A DNA stretch of 64,000 nt from Pseudomonas citrullilanati (GTDB lineage: Bacteria > Pseudomonadota > Gammaproteobacteria > Pseudomonadales > Pseudomonadaceae), in NCBI RefSeq assembly GCF_030580855.1, contig NZ_JAUQOP010000016.1:1-64000 (forward strand), read 5' to 3'. Below the pieces are notes generated by a model. The model was not told where the DNA came from, did not search any database, and saw nothing but the letters and a program-made list of their open reading frames with translations. Below, in pieces: positions 30,101-37,709 of the stretch. The first letter of the stretch is position 1. Each line of letters starts with the position of its first letter. A program made the translations under genes and the position numbers.

Positions 30101-33100
30101 GGCAGCCAGGTCTCGGCCCCGCAAGGCAACATCGACGTCACGGCGCAAACCGTCGACATCGTCGAAGCACGCAATACCAGCAAGCGCGAACGCGAAACCC
30201 TATTCAAGCAGACCGGGTTCACCCTCACCGTGACCAACCCGGTGATCAGCGCGATCCAGACCAACCAGCAGATGAAACGGGCCTCGGAGAAAACCGACGA
30301 CGGCCGCATGAAAGCCCTGGCGGCCGCGACGGCCGTGCTGGCGACCAACAACGCCGCCACCGCCGTGGCGATGGACCCGGGCGCGGCGGGCGGGATCAAC
30401 ATCAGCCTGTCGCTGGGCACCAAGAAGAACGAAAGCACCAGCACCTACACCAGCGACAACGCCGCCGGCTCGACCCTGACCGCCGGCAACGACATCCGCT
30501 TGCGTGCCACGGGTGCCGGCGCCGCCAGCAACATCACCGTGCAAGGCAGCGAGATCAAGGCCGGACACAACGCCAGCCTGCTGGCCGACGGCGACATCAA
30601 CCTGCTTGCGGCCCGCAACATCGACAAGCAGGAAACCGACAGCAAAGGCAGTAGCGCCAATATCGGCATCGGTTTCTCCCTGGGCGCGCGCAATGGTTTC
30701 ACCCTGGACCTGGGGGCGTCCGGCAGCCGCGGCCAGTCCGATGGCGACGGGCTCACCCACACAAACACCCACGTCCAGGCGGGCAATCGGTTGCTGCTGG
30801 CTTCGGGCGGCGACACCCGCCTCAAAGGCGCGGTGGCGAGCGGCAAGCAGGTCCTGGCCGATGTCGGTGGCGACCTGAGCATCGAGAGCCTGCAAGACGT
30901 CAACACCTACGAGGTGGACGAGAAGAGCATCGGCGTCGGCCTCAGCCTGTGCGTCCCGCCTTTCTGCTACGGGATGAGCACGATCAACGGTGCCAGCGGC
31001 AGCTTCGGCGCCACCGACATCGACTCCAACTACGCCAGCGTGATCGAGCAATCGGGCATCAAGGCCGGCGACGAAGGTTTCGACATTCGCGTCGGCGGCA
31101 ACACCGACTTGATCGGCGGCGTGATCGCCAGCAGCGACAAGGCTGTGCAGGACGGCAAGAATCGCCTGGTCACCGCCAGCCTCACCAGTCGCGACATCAA
31201 GAACAAGGCCGAGTACGACGCCAGCACCGTCAGCATCGGTGGCGGCTATCGCGAAGTCGGCAAGGACCGGGAGGGCAACGCCACCAGCGGCGGCACGCAG
31301 ACCCCTGGCACCGAGTTGCCAAGGACCGAAAACGACCTCAGCGCCACCATGCCGATCGCCATCGGTGCCAGCGACGATGCCAGCAGTGTCACCCGCAGCG
31401 GCATCAGCGGCGGCACCGTCGTCATCACCGACGACGCCGAGCAACAGAAGCGCACCGGCAAGAATGGCGAACAGACCGTTGCCAGCCTCAACCGCGATGT
31501 CTCCAGCGACCGTGACACCAGCAACGCGCTCAAGCCGATCTTCGATGAAGATGAAATCCGTGCCGGGTTCGAGATTGTCGGGGCATTTTCCAACGAAGCC
31601 AGCACCTTGCTCGCCAACAAGGCCAAGGAAGTCGACGTCAAGCGCAAACAGGCCGAGGAGGCCCAGGCCAAGGCCCTGGACCCCAACGCCCAGCTCACCG
31701 ACACCGAGCGCCTGGCGTTGCTGGGCAACGCCCAGCGCTTGAACGCGGAGGCCCGTGGCATCGCCGACAAGTGGGGCGCGGGCGGCACCTACCGGCAGAT
31801 CACCACCGCCCTGGTGGGCGCGGCCAGCGGCAACATCAGTGGCAGCAACAGTGCCTTCGTCCAAAGTCTGGTGGTCAATTACGTGCAGCAGCAGGGCGCC
31901 GGCTACATCGGCGACCTGGTGGCGGACGGCAAGCTCACCGAAGGCTCGCCGCTGCACGCCGCCCTGCACGGCATCGTCGCCTGCGCGGGCGCTGCCGCCA
32001 GCAGCCAGAGTTGCGGCAGCGGTGCCGCCGGCGCGGCGGCGTCGAGCCTGCTCACCGGCCTGTTCTCCGAAGCCAGCCCCGACGAAAGCGAATCCCAGCG
32101 CGAAGCCAAGCGTAACCTGATCGTCAGCCTCGTCACCGGCCTGGCCGCCACCAGTTCCTCACTGGATCCGGCCACCGCCAACAGCGCGGCAGGCGCCGCC
32201 GTGGACAACAACTGGCTGGCGACCCAGCAACTGGTCCAGGCCGAGAAGGAATACGCCGAGGCTGATGGCCTGGCGGCAAAGGCGCAAGTGATCGCCAAAT
32301 GGGCGTACATCAATCAGAAGCAAGACGTACTGACCCGCTTCGGCGTGGGCAAGGGCCTGGTGCAAGCGGGTTGGGGCGACGTCGAAGGCCTGGCGCAATT
32401 CCTCCGCCACCCGATCGACGGGATCAACGGCCTGAAAGCCCTGATCAACGACCCCGAGGCCCGCCGGCAATTCGGCGACGGCGTGGTCAACGAACTCAAC
32501 GCCAAACTCGATCGGGTCAAAGACGCTTTGGAAAACGGTGGGGATGATCGCGCCGTGCAGTTGGGGCAGGACATTGGCGAACTGGTCTGGCAGGTTGGCA
32601 GTATTGCCACGGGGGTTGGCACAGCGGCCAAGGGCGGCGTGGCATTGGCGAAAGCTGGGATCAAGGTGGGGGCGGAAGGGCTTGAAAAGATGGCCGGTAT
32701 GGCCAAAATTGCGAAAGCTGAAGTGTCGGCTGGTAAGCCGCTGCAGTGGAGCAGCGTGGAGGGGGCATATAGCGGAAAGCTTGAAGGGGGGTATGGCCCT
32801 GGCACGACGACGGTTAATGGGAAGGTTGTCGAGAACCCTGGGGATTATAGTGCAGGGTTAAAAAAACCTAGTAAAGTGCTACGCGAGGTAGAAATTAACT
32901 CTGGTGGTAAGGGCGCATGGTCTAAAGAGCTCAATAAACCTGAGCCCAATACAATTTATAAAGTGGATGGGAATAAGATTTATCAAACAGATAGCTTGGG
33001 TCGCGTTGAAAAGGTTGAGTCTGAACTTTTGCTTGTGAAAAATGACAGGAATACATATCAGCAGTGTATCGCTGGTAAGTGTGGAGTTGCAGGTGATGAG

Positions 33101-33370
33101 GGAGGGCATCTAATTGCAAGTATCTTTAATGGCCCTGGTGAGAAGTTAAATTTACTTCCCATGAATGGGAATTTAAATAAAGGTGAGTGGAAGGCGATGG
33201 AGAATACATGGGCTTCCGCACTCAAGGAGGGTAGGAGCGTCAGTGTGAAAATCGAGCCTGTCTATACGGATGCTGGCCTCAGGCCGGATAGATTCAATGT
33301 TAGATATTCGATTGATGGTGGACGTCCTGTGATTGTTGATTTTAAAAATGCACCTAAAGGTGGGAACTGA
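24149..33370 (+). CDS. cdiA: CdiA contact-dependent inhibition effector with C-terminal Endonuclea_NS_2-type nuclease
   Basis: 3073 residues. It begins with an extended signal (ESPR) MNKHLYRIVFNKARGLLMVV and a hydrophobic core, with cleavage expected after APAWA (about residue 71). The TPS haemagglutination domain follows (NQFDVDNRGVILNNA, ANPSGITCNGCGFIN), then long FHA-type beta-helix repeats such as LDNRDGRI and LNNQGG over most of the length. A pretoxin region holds VDNN at about 2685, a variant of the VENN motif. The C-terminal 385 residues end in a nuclease with GDEGGHLIASIFNGPGE (His about 2987) followed by NLLPMNGNLNKGEWKAMEN, as in PF13930. From about nucleotide 32750 the sequence is distinctly A+T-rich compared with the GC-rich stalk. 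The stop overlaps cdiI by one base. Confidence 0.93.
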   Translation: MNKHLYRIVFNKARGLLMVVAETVTSQAKAPGTRCGPTVGAGACTATLGPLRFALMVAIGLVSLGVAPAWAGTLVADPGAPAGQRPMVIESANGTPQVNIQAPSAGGVSRNTYNQFDVDNRGVILNNAATNSQTKLGGWIEGNPMLGNGSARVILNEVNSANPSQLRGYVEVAGQRAEVVIANPSGITCNGCGFINADRATLSTGRAQMENGRISGYTVQGGTINIEGKGLDARETDYTDLIARSVQVNAGVWANDLKVTAGRNQVNADNTQATPLPAVDGEKPSVAIDVAKLGGMYAGKIMLVGTESGVGVRNAGQIGAMAGEVVVSADGKLQNLGAISSATATRIAATEVDNSGTLYAKGDLALDSAGDIDNSGTVASQNHTTLTARNIRSTQASSVAAGVGADGKLAGAGNLALRAGTVKAQGQNLAAGDVSVEAADLDLSGSQTQGRNVTLTARTGDANLAGSQVDASQALTATAARTLRTDAAKVNAGNLQASARDIANAGGELIQTGTADTSITASATLDNRDGRIASNAGNLTLKASRLDNGQGKVEHAGKGTLQIQADQLAGGKGSAASNGKVTIKASDAVVDDGLIQGQQISLDTQTLSNQRGQILQTGAQPLQIIARERFDNQDGRVNSAGAVGLEVGTLNNQGGKVVATDGGALTVTASQGIDNTAGTLAASGNVQVSGARLDNGQGTVSAGGELRATFDQLDNIGGTIAATQRMEIIAGQFDNTRGVLGSVQSGLRVSVSGDALNNSGGRLEALGDITLSAQGLNNQGGVISGQALDLDSHGNRVDNSQGTLNATATLDLRSGELHNAAGLIQAKGKLFIDTGSNALNNLQSGTTQGISGQDSVEIHTASLDNNAGFLGAKGALVLKATDLGNGNGGQIIGEKTVRVESARVDNRGGQLQGLGDVQLVLGQTLDNQGGLIRSAGTLDVSADVLDNSATQGSQQGLEGRAMNVAVNTFGNQAGAVRADQGLSLGVSQALNNEGGLISSGAGLSISDRDPAQRRQAVHNQGGTLLAGSLLSLNAAYYGGTGRALSLGDLTFRLQGGLDLSGQIQANRQVDLSTEGAFNNSGQLLAGNLLSVRSQTLDNAGSGEISAGQVRLTVNDSLTNRGLIDGQQVRVQALSLNNLGTGRLYGDRLAISTSALSNRDENGIGATIAARESLDIGAGSLDNREQALIFSAGDLAIGGALSAADKAQDRAQLLTNASATIEALGNLSLNVQSVRNTNEHFSTRQVEVSRTALQEFQLTGSTNRYQGNQVSLDNDEVLYLATPEGRQDNWNRYDYTRVVEETQIATSAPAQILSGGTMQISAGDVLNDKSRIIAGGLLLADIGSLTNTELTGQRTTTDSGTATHFYRIQRKGRDRQGTSVTGYTPAPSIQDITLQPTVFAQNSAGNGTGTQIGARAAQGVNEQIASTGPVNATGSRTHQVAPIVQVAAQTTLNSKGVAEQIRSGGPSLELPNNSLFNTNPQNTSGYLVETDPRFASYRTWLSSDYMLQRLQVDPALTQQRLGDGFYEQKLIREQVAQLTGRRFLDGYANDELQYRALIDNAVTVASQWQLVPGVALTPAQMAQLTSDIVWLVQKQVTLPNGDTRNVLVPQVYVRVQEGDLNGSGALIAGQRLNLNIAGDLVNSGSLAGRSVMAITAQNIDNLGGRMQADNVSINARDNLNNLGGLIGAVDSLAVKAGQDINVISSSRDTQGTQGTRTQLSRVAGLFVTGAEGTLGVSAGNDLNLTGAQVVNAGQDGNTSLEAGRNLNLNTVGEAHQQSLSWNSSNWRQDASQTEVGSLVQGQGDVRLKAGQDINARAAQVTSEQGAVFAEARRDVNLTAGQDHQFADEAHKVKGSSGWFSSKTTTTRDTVSQTQSQGSTLSGEQTYVQAGRDINLSGSNVVSTAQTVLVADNNVNIEAATDSSSERHDKSVKKSGLFSGGGIAVTLGTQKQSVKDLNTQYTAAASTVGSTAGDVLIEAGKGYRQVGSQVSAPQGNIDVTAQTVDIVEARNTSKRERETLFKQTGFTLTVTNPVISAIQTNQQMKRASEKTDDGRMKALAAATAVLATNNAATAVAMDPGAAGGINISLSLGTKKNESTSTYTSDNAAGSTLTAGNDIRLRATGAGAASNITVQGSEIKAGHNASLLADGDINLLAARNIDKQETDSKGSSANIGIGFSLGARNGFTLDLGASGSRGQSDGDGLTHTNTHVQAGNRLLLASGGDTRLKGAVASGKQVLADVGGDLSIESLQDVNTYEVDEKSIGVGLSLCVPPFCYGMSTINGASGSFGATDIDSNYASVIEQSGIKAGDEGFDIRVGGNTDLIGGVIASSDKAVQDGKNRLVTASLTSRDIKNKAEYDASTVSIGGGYREVGKDREGNATSGGTQTPGTELPRTENDLSATMPIAIGASDDASSVTRSGISGGTVVITDDAEQQKRTGKNGEQTVASLNRDVSSDRDTSNALKPIFDEDEIRAGFEIVGAFSNEASTLLANKAKEVDVKRKQAEEAQAKALDPNAQLTDTERLALLGNAQRLNAEARGIADKWGAGGTYRQITTALVGAASGNISGSNSAFVQSLVVNYVQQQGAGYIGDLVADGKLTEGSPLHAALHGIVACAGAAASSQSCGSGAAGAAASSLLTGLFSEASPDESESQREAKRNLIVSLVTGLAATSSSLDPATANSAAGAAVDNNWLATQQLVQAEKEYAEADGLAAKAQVIAKWAYINQKQDVLTRFGVGKGLVQAGWGDVEGLAQFLRHPIDGINGLKALINDPEARRQFGDGVVNELNAKLDRVKDALENGGDDRAVQLGQDIGELVWQVGSIATGVGTAAKGGVALAKAGIKVGAEGLEKMAGMAKIAKAEVSAGKPLQWSSVEGAYSGKLEGGYGPGTTTVNGKVVENPGDYSAGLKKPSKVLREVEINSGGKGAWSKELNKPEPNTIYKVDGNKIYQTDSLGRVEKVESELLLVKNDRNTYQQCIAGKCGVAGDEGGHLIASIFNGPGEKLNLLPMNGNLNKGEWKAMENTWASALKEGRSVSVKIEPVYTDAGLRPDRFNVRYSIDGGRPVIVDFKNAPKGGN
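32201..32212 (+). other. VDNN pretoxin motif, likely boundary of the toxin module
   Basis: Codons for Val-Asp-Asn-Asn at about residues 2685-2688 of CdiA, within AAGAAVDNNWLAT. The position and context match the VENN motif after which CdiA-CT toxins diverge. Asp replaces the usual Glu. Confidence 0.7.
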
Positions 33371-33699
33371 TGAGCGAGCAAGGGCTGTATCAAAAAATCG
33401 GCCAGCTTTTATTGGATGCTGGTCCCTCGGAGGCTCAGAAAATAGTTGTTAGAGCTAGGCTTTTTGCCGAGGGCGATGGAGGAAGCTATGAGTTTGATTA
33501 TTTCGATAAAAAGAACCGCTCAAGCTGGTTTGATCCAGACAGCAGGGCTGTGGGAGATTTGACAGAGTTACTGGTTGAACTCCGGCGCTACTATGTTGAA
33601 AATGGATTGTGCCAAAATGGAAAACCTTGGTCCTCATGTGCAGTAACTTTGGATGTAGAGAGGATGAAGATTAGTATTGACTACAATTATGATGATTGA
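33370..33699 (+). CDS. cdiI: CDI immunity protein, YezG/DUF600 family
   Basis: 109 residues, starting MSEQGLYQKIGQLLLDAGPS. The repeated acidic/aromatic layout (FAEGDGGSYEFDYFDKKN, then LTELLVELRRYY) resembles YezG, the immunity partner of the Bacillus YeeF nuclease, whose toxin domain is the same Endonuclea_NS_2 type as the tip of this CdiA. It overlaps the cdiA stop (TGATGA) and shares its A+T-rich composition, as expected of a matched toxin-immunity pair. Probably cytoplasmic, binding the nuclease. It is distinct in family from the two PoNi genes that follow. Confidence 0.85.
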   Translation: MSEQGLYQKIGQLLLDAGPSEAQKIVVRARLFAEGDGGSYEFDYFDKKNRSSWFDPDSRAVGDLTELLVELRRYYVENGLCQNGKPWSSCAVTLDVERMKISIDYNYDD

Positions 33700-33751
33700 A
33701 TTTTTTTTGCGGTGGCTTCCTGCTTGAATACAAGCAAATTCCAGGTGTTGA

Positions 33752-34666
33752 ATGTCGAGGGAAACAGAAGTGATCCGGGCACCACTGGGAGATTCCCGCT
33801 ACTGGGCGGAATGGGTCGACTACGGTGACGAGAGCATCGCCGATGCACTCGAGACCGCCGCGCAGCCCGGAGGGGATCCTGACTACGCACCGCAATACGT
33901 CTTCACCATTGCGCAGAAGCACCTGCATCAGATGCTGTGTCGTTATTCGGCCGGCTGCCCCGTCGCCGACTTATCGCGTTATTTCCCCGGATTGCTCGAT
34001 GCCTGGGAGGAGGTCGAGCGCCTGGGTGCGTCAATCTGGACCCAGGCACAGCAATTCACCCGCCACGCCTGGCGGGTCAACTACGACCACTACATCGTCT
34101 GCTTCTGGATGATCGGTCTGGGACTGGCGTTGGACATTGCGGATGATCAATGGAAGCGCTTGCTGGTATTGATCGGCAATGAAGGCGAGGACGTCCTGCT
34201 GGATCGAATCATCGCCAGCCGCAGCCAAGAGCGTAAAATCGGTTCCGTGTTGCTTTACCCCAAGCCTTACGGCCGGCTGCTGGCGGCAGTGGATGCCCCT
34301 GCGGATGCGCAGGCCTCAATGTTGGCTACCTTCGTGAACCAGTGGTACCCGGAAGTGCGCACAGGCGCAAAATCCGGCTCCGATCCCCAAGCCGTCAATT
34401 ATCGCCATCCTTATTGGTACACCTACGGCGACGAAAACTTCGAAGGCGGCGCGTATTTCGGTCGCTGGTGCGTGGAGGCCGTGGCGGCGGTCAAGGCGTT
34501 TGGCCTGGATGATTCGCAGTGCCTTGGACTTGAGCATTATCCAGGGGACTTGTTGAGGCCTGGCGGCCCGAGTACGCACCCGGTGCGACACGACGTTGAG
34601 TCACCAGCGGAGTCGGCCGTGGAGAACAAGGTCGGTTTTTGGGCGAAGTTGTTGGGACGTCGTTAG
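33752..34666 (+). CDS. orphan PoNe-type immunity protein (PoNi; DUF1910/DUF1911), copy 1
   Basis: 304 residues as drawn, but a GTG at 33770 with GAGGG upstream, matching the start of the paralogue, may be the real start. The N-terminal domain (DUF1910) covers PDYAPQYVFTIAQKHLHQML, and RHAWRVNYDHYIVCFWMIGL begins the second block; the C-terminal DUF1911 covers YPKPYGRLLAAVDAPADAQA and GGAYFGRWCVEAVAAVKAFG. PoNi proteins neutralise PoNe DNase toxins. No PoNe toxin gene or fragment is seen nearby, so this gene appears to be an immunity reserve. The last residues, FWAKLLGRR, are basic and shared with copy 2. Confidence 0.85.
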   Translation: MSRETEVIRAPLGDSRYWAEWVDYGDESIADALETAAQPGGDPDYAPQYVFTIAQKHLHQMLCRYSAGCPVADLSRYFPGLLDAWEEVERLGASIWTQAQQFTRHAWRVNYDHYIVCFWMIGLGLALDIADDQWKRLLVLIGNEGEDVLLDRIIASRSQERKIGSVLLYPKPYGRLLAAVDAPADAQASMLATFVNQWYPEVRTGAKSGSDPQAVNYRHPYWYTYGDENFEGGAYFGRWCVEAVAAVKAFGLDDSQCLGLEHYPGDLLRPGGPSTHPVRHDVESPAESAVENKVGFWAKLLGRR

Positions 34667-34697
34667 AGGGTTTGAGCGGCCGATTAAAGGTGATCAG

Positions 34698-34841
34698 TAG
34701 GCTCTGTCTGAAATGTGTCTGCATTCGCCCATACTGCGTTGAAACGGGGCTCGGAATGCTCATGTACTCCAGTACACTGCGCTTCCTCGCCCCGTTTCGC
34801 CTTGTCTGGCCTTCGCGCAGACACCTTTCAGACAGAGCCTA
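34698..34841. mobile_element. MITE-like element with 25-bp terminal inverted repeats and TA ends
   Basis: 144 bp. Left end TAGGCTCTGTCTGAAATGTG(TCTGC) and right end (GCAGA)CACCTTTCAGACAGAGCCTA are inverted repeats of 25 bp with one mismatch. Both ends read TA, consistent with a TA target duplication as made by IS630/Tc1-type transposases, though the family is not proven. The interior has no ORF of note. It lies between the two PoNi paralogues. Confidence 0.8.
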
Positions 34842-34888
34842 GTCCTGAATGTATTGAGGCCGCTTGTGTCGTGCTAGGAAAAAACTGA

Positions 34889-35788
34889 ATGATCCGTGCT
34901 CCTCTTGGCGATGCCAGCTATTGGAATAAGGTGGTCGATGACAACGACGGCTATATTCTGGAATCTCAACGAATCCTGGGGCAACCTGCGGGTAACCCTG
35001 ATTACGCGCCGCAATACGCTTTTAACCTTGCAAAGAAACACTGGCACCAGATCCTGCGGCTCTATAGCGCTGGCCATCCTATAGCTGATTTGTCGCGCTA
35101 CTTCCCAGGTTTGCTTGATGCCTGGGAAGAGTCCGAGCGTCTCGGTGTGTCGGTCTGGACTCAAGAGCAGCAATTCACGCGTCACAGTTGGCGGGTCAAC
35201 TATGACCATTACATCACTTGTTTCTGGTTGGTCGGCTTGGCCTTGGCGTTGGAGATTCCGGATGATCCATGGCAACGGTTGCTGGCACTGATCGGTAACC
35301 AGGGCGAGGACCTGCTGCTTGATCGGGTCATCGCAAGTCGCAGCCCCGAGCGCAAAATAGGTTCTGCCCTGCTTTACCCAAAGCCTTACGGCCGATTGTT
35401 GGCGGCAGTGGATGCTCCCGCGGATGCGCAAGCGTCGATGCTCTGTACGTTCGTTCAGCGCTGGTATGAGGAAGTGCGCACAGGCGCGAAATCCGGTTCC
35501 GATCCCCAAGCCGTCAATTATCGCCATCCTTATTGGTACACCTACGGCGACGAAAACTTCGAAGGTGGTGCGTATTTCGGTCGCTGGTGCGTGGAGGCCG
35601 TGGCAGCGGCCAAGGCGTTTGGCCTGGATGATTCGCAGTGTCTTGGACTTGAGCATTATCCAGGGGACTTATTGAGGCCTGGCGGCCCGAGTACGCACCC
35701 GGTGCGACACGACGCCGAACGGCCTTCGGCATTGGCAGCGGAGAAAAAGGGTGGTTTTTGGGCGAAGTTGTTGGGACGTCGTGGGTGA
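34889..35788 (+). CDS. orphan PoNe-type immunity protein (PoNi; DUF1910/DUF1911), copy 2
   Basis: 299 residues starting MIRAPLGDASYWNKVVDDND. It has the same two-domain build as copy 1. Over the C-terminal part (34347-34600 versus 35476-35729) the two genes are almost identical at DNA level, with only about ten differences. Their N-terminal parts, which in immunity proteins often determine toxin specificity, differ much more. That pattern suggests recent gene conversion, or duplication followed by diversification at one end. No cognate toxin lies beside it. Confidence 0.85.
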   Translation: MIRAPLGDASYWNKVVDDNDGYILESQRILGQPAGNPDYAPQYAFNLAKKHWHQILRLYSAGHPIADLSRYFPGLLDAWEESERLGVSVWTQEQQFTRHSWRVNYDHYITCFWLVGLALALEIPDDPWQRLLALIGNQGEDLLLDRVIASRSPERKIGSALLYPKPYGRLLAAVDAPADAQASMLCTFVQRWYEEVRTGAKSGSDPQAVNYRHPYWYTYGDENFEGGAYFGRWCVEAVAAAKAFGLDDSQCLGLEHYPGDLLRPGGPSTHPVRHDAERPSALAAEKKGGFWAKLLGRRG

Positions 35789-36101
35789 GCAAGCCTTGCC
35801 CTTGGCATGAGGCCTGAGATCGTCCTTTGTTGCTGCGGCGCTGTACCAGGCAGGTCGTTCGCAGCCAATCTTCCACACGTTCCCTTAACGGAACGCCATC
35901 GCCTGCCGATAACCCGATGAGCCCGGTTGTCTCCCGCGTTTCGGCGCGCAATGTGCGTCACGACACAGCCAGGCCAAGCGGTTGCTGAAATCCCTTGAAG
36001 GTTGCTGGCGGGTGGCTATCATCTGCGCGCCTCGGGGGCTGTGACACGGCGTTTCGTTGTTATGCCATTGGGTTATCTTCTTACTTGCCTGGACATCCTC
36101 G
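35789..36101. other. intergenic stretch before the TPR response regulator
   Basis: About 310 bp with no convincing gene or terminator. A short REP-like half (GAGCAAGCCTTGCCC) follows the PoNi stop. It probably contains the promoter of the gene at 36102. Confidence 0.4.
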
Positions 36102-37709
36102 ATGCTGGCGTACCACCAAAAAAGTTTTCTGATCGTCGATGATTTCTCGGATTTCCGCAGTTCGATCCGCTCCATGTTGCGGGAGCTGGGCGTCAAGGAC
36201 GTGGACACCGCCGACACCGGTGAAGTGGCGTTGCGCATGTGCTCGCAGAAGCGCTACGACTTCATTTTGCAGGACTATCACCTCGGGGACGGGCGCAAGA
36301 ACGGCCAGCAGGTGCTCGAAGACCTGATGGTCGAGAAGCTGATCAGCCATGAGAGCGTGTTCCTCATGGTGACCGCCGAGACCAGCCAGGCGATGGTGCT
36401 CAGTGCCCTGGAGCACGAGCCCGACGCGTACCTGACCAAGCCGTTCAACCGCTCCGGCCTGGCCCAGCGGCTGGAACGGCTGGAGCAGCGCAAGACCTTG
36501 CTCAAGCCGATCCTCCAGGCGCTGGATCGGGAAAAGCCGCTGGAAGTGCTCAATGCCTGCATCGCCCTGTGCAAGCAGGACCCGCGCTACGGGCCGTTGT
36601 GCCTGCGCTATCGGGCCGATGCGTTGCGTGACCTGAATCAGAACGAAGCCCTGGAGCGCCTGTACAACACCATCCTGGCCGATCGTCCGCTGCCCTGGGC
36701 CTATGCGGGCCTGGGCAAGTTGCTGTTCAAGCGCGGCCAGGTGGCGCAGGCCAAGGACGTCTACGAGAAGGCGTTGAAAACCTTCCCGATGATGCCGGCG
36801 TTGTACGACGGCATGGCCGATGTGCTGGTGGCCGAGGGCGATACCCAACAGGCGCAGCGGGTGCTGGAAGAGGCCGTTCGGCTGTCGCCGCTGGCGGTGC
36901 GCCGGCAAGCGCTGCTGGGCAAGCTGGCGATGACCAACGAAGACTACGACACCGCGTCCCGGGCCTATCGCCAGGCGGTTGGGCAGGGCGCGCAATCGCG
37001 CTTCAAGGACCCGGAGACCAACCTGGGCCTGGCCCACGCGCTGATCAGCAAGGGCAGTGAAAAAGGCCTCGATACGCGCACGCGGCTGGAGATCAACACG
37101 ACCCTCAGCGCCGTGGCGAAGGAAAACCTCAACGACCCGGGGCTACAGGTCCGGGCGCGATTGATGAAGGCCACGAGCCTGCTGCTCAACGATGCCGAAA
37201 CCGCCGAAAAGCTCACCGAACAGGCCTTGCAGCGCCTCGATGGCATGGAGCAGTTCATGAGTGCCGACGCGGCGTTGCTGGTGGCCAAGCAACTGCAAAT
37301 GCTCGGCCAGGCCAGCGCCGGCGAGTCGATGCTCAAGAACTGCGCGGAAATCTACGGCGACGACCCGGCGGTGATGCAAGGCATCGCCAAGCTCACCGAC
37401 GACCCGAACATCCTCAACCAGGGCAATGCGGCGGCCGAGCTGAACCGCGAAGGCGTGCGCGTCTACAAGACCGGCGCGTTGCCGGAGGCGCGGGAGCTGT
37501 TCCGCCGGGCCCTGAAGATGCAACCGAAGAACATCAGTATTGCCCTGAACATGGCGCAGTCCCTGCTGCACGGCACCGATACCAGCGTGGAATCGGAGCT
37601 GTTGCAGGAGTGCCGCGCCTGTCTGAAGCTGGTGGGCATGATGCCCGACACCGATGCGCGTTTTGCGCGTTATCAGAAACTGCGAAGCAAGGCATTTGGC
37701 GATGAATGA
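36102..37709 (+). CDS. response regulator with C-terminal TPR repeats
   Basis: 535 residues starting MLAYHQKSFLIVDDFSDFRS. The receiver domain (about 1-130) has the acidic pocket VDDF, the phospho-acceptor Asp in FILQDYHLGDG and Lys in YLTKPF. The rest is a tetratricopeptide-like superhelix (for example LGKLLFKRGQVAQAKDVYEK and ELNREGVRVYKTGALPEARE), with no DNA-binding or c-di-GMP domain. The layout resembles VieB-type regulators that act by protein interaction. Its stop overlaps the start of the soluble kinase gene, so kinase and regulator probably form a pair. It lies upstream of flagellar genes, but a link to motility is inference. Confidence 0.85.
   Translation: MLAYHQKSFLIVDDFSDFRSSIRSMLRELGVKDVDTADTGEVALRMCSQKRYDFILQDYHLGDGRKNGQQVLEDLMVEKLISHESVFLMVTAETSQAMVLSALEHEPDAYLTKPFNRSGLAQRLERLEQRKTLLKPILQALDREKPLEVLNACIALCKQDPRYGPLCLRYRADALRDLNQNEALERLYNTILADRPLPWAYAGLGKLLFKRGQVAQAKDVYEKALKTFPMMPALYDGMADVLVAEGDTQQAQRVLEEAVRLSPLAVRRQALLGKLAMTNEDYDTASRAYRQAVGQGAQSRFKDPETNLGLAHALISKGSEKGLDTRTRLEINTTLSAVAKENLNDPGLQVRARLMKATSLLLNDAETAEKLTEQALQRLDGMEQFMSADAALLVAKQLQMLGQASAGESMLKNCAEIYGDDPAVMQGIAKLTDDPNILNQGNAAAELNREGVRVYKTGALPEARELFRRALKMQPKNISIALNMAQSLLHGTDTSVESELLQECRACLKLVGMMPDTDARFARYQKLRSKAFGDE

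Noticed and set aside
21794..35788. Type VI secretion toxin locus, suggested by PoNi genes
   Set aside because: No Hcp, VgrG, PAAR or PoNe gene is present; the exporter and effector are two-partner-secretion type.
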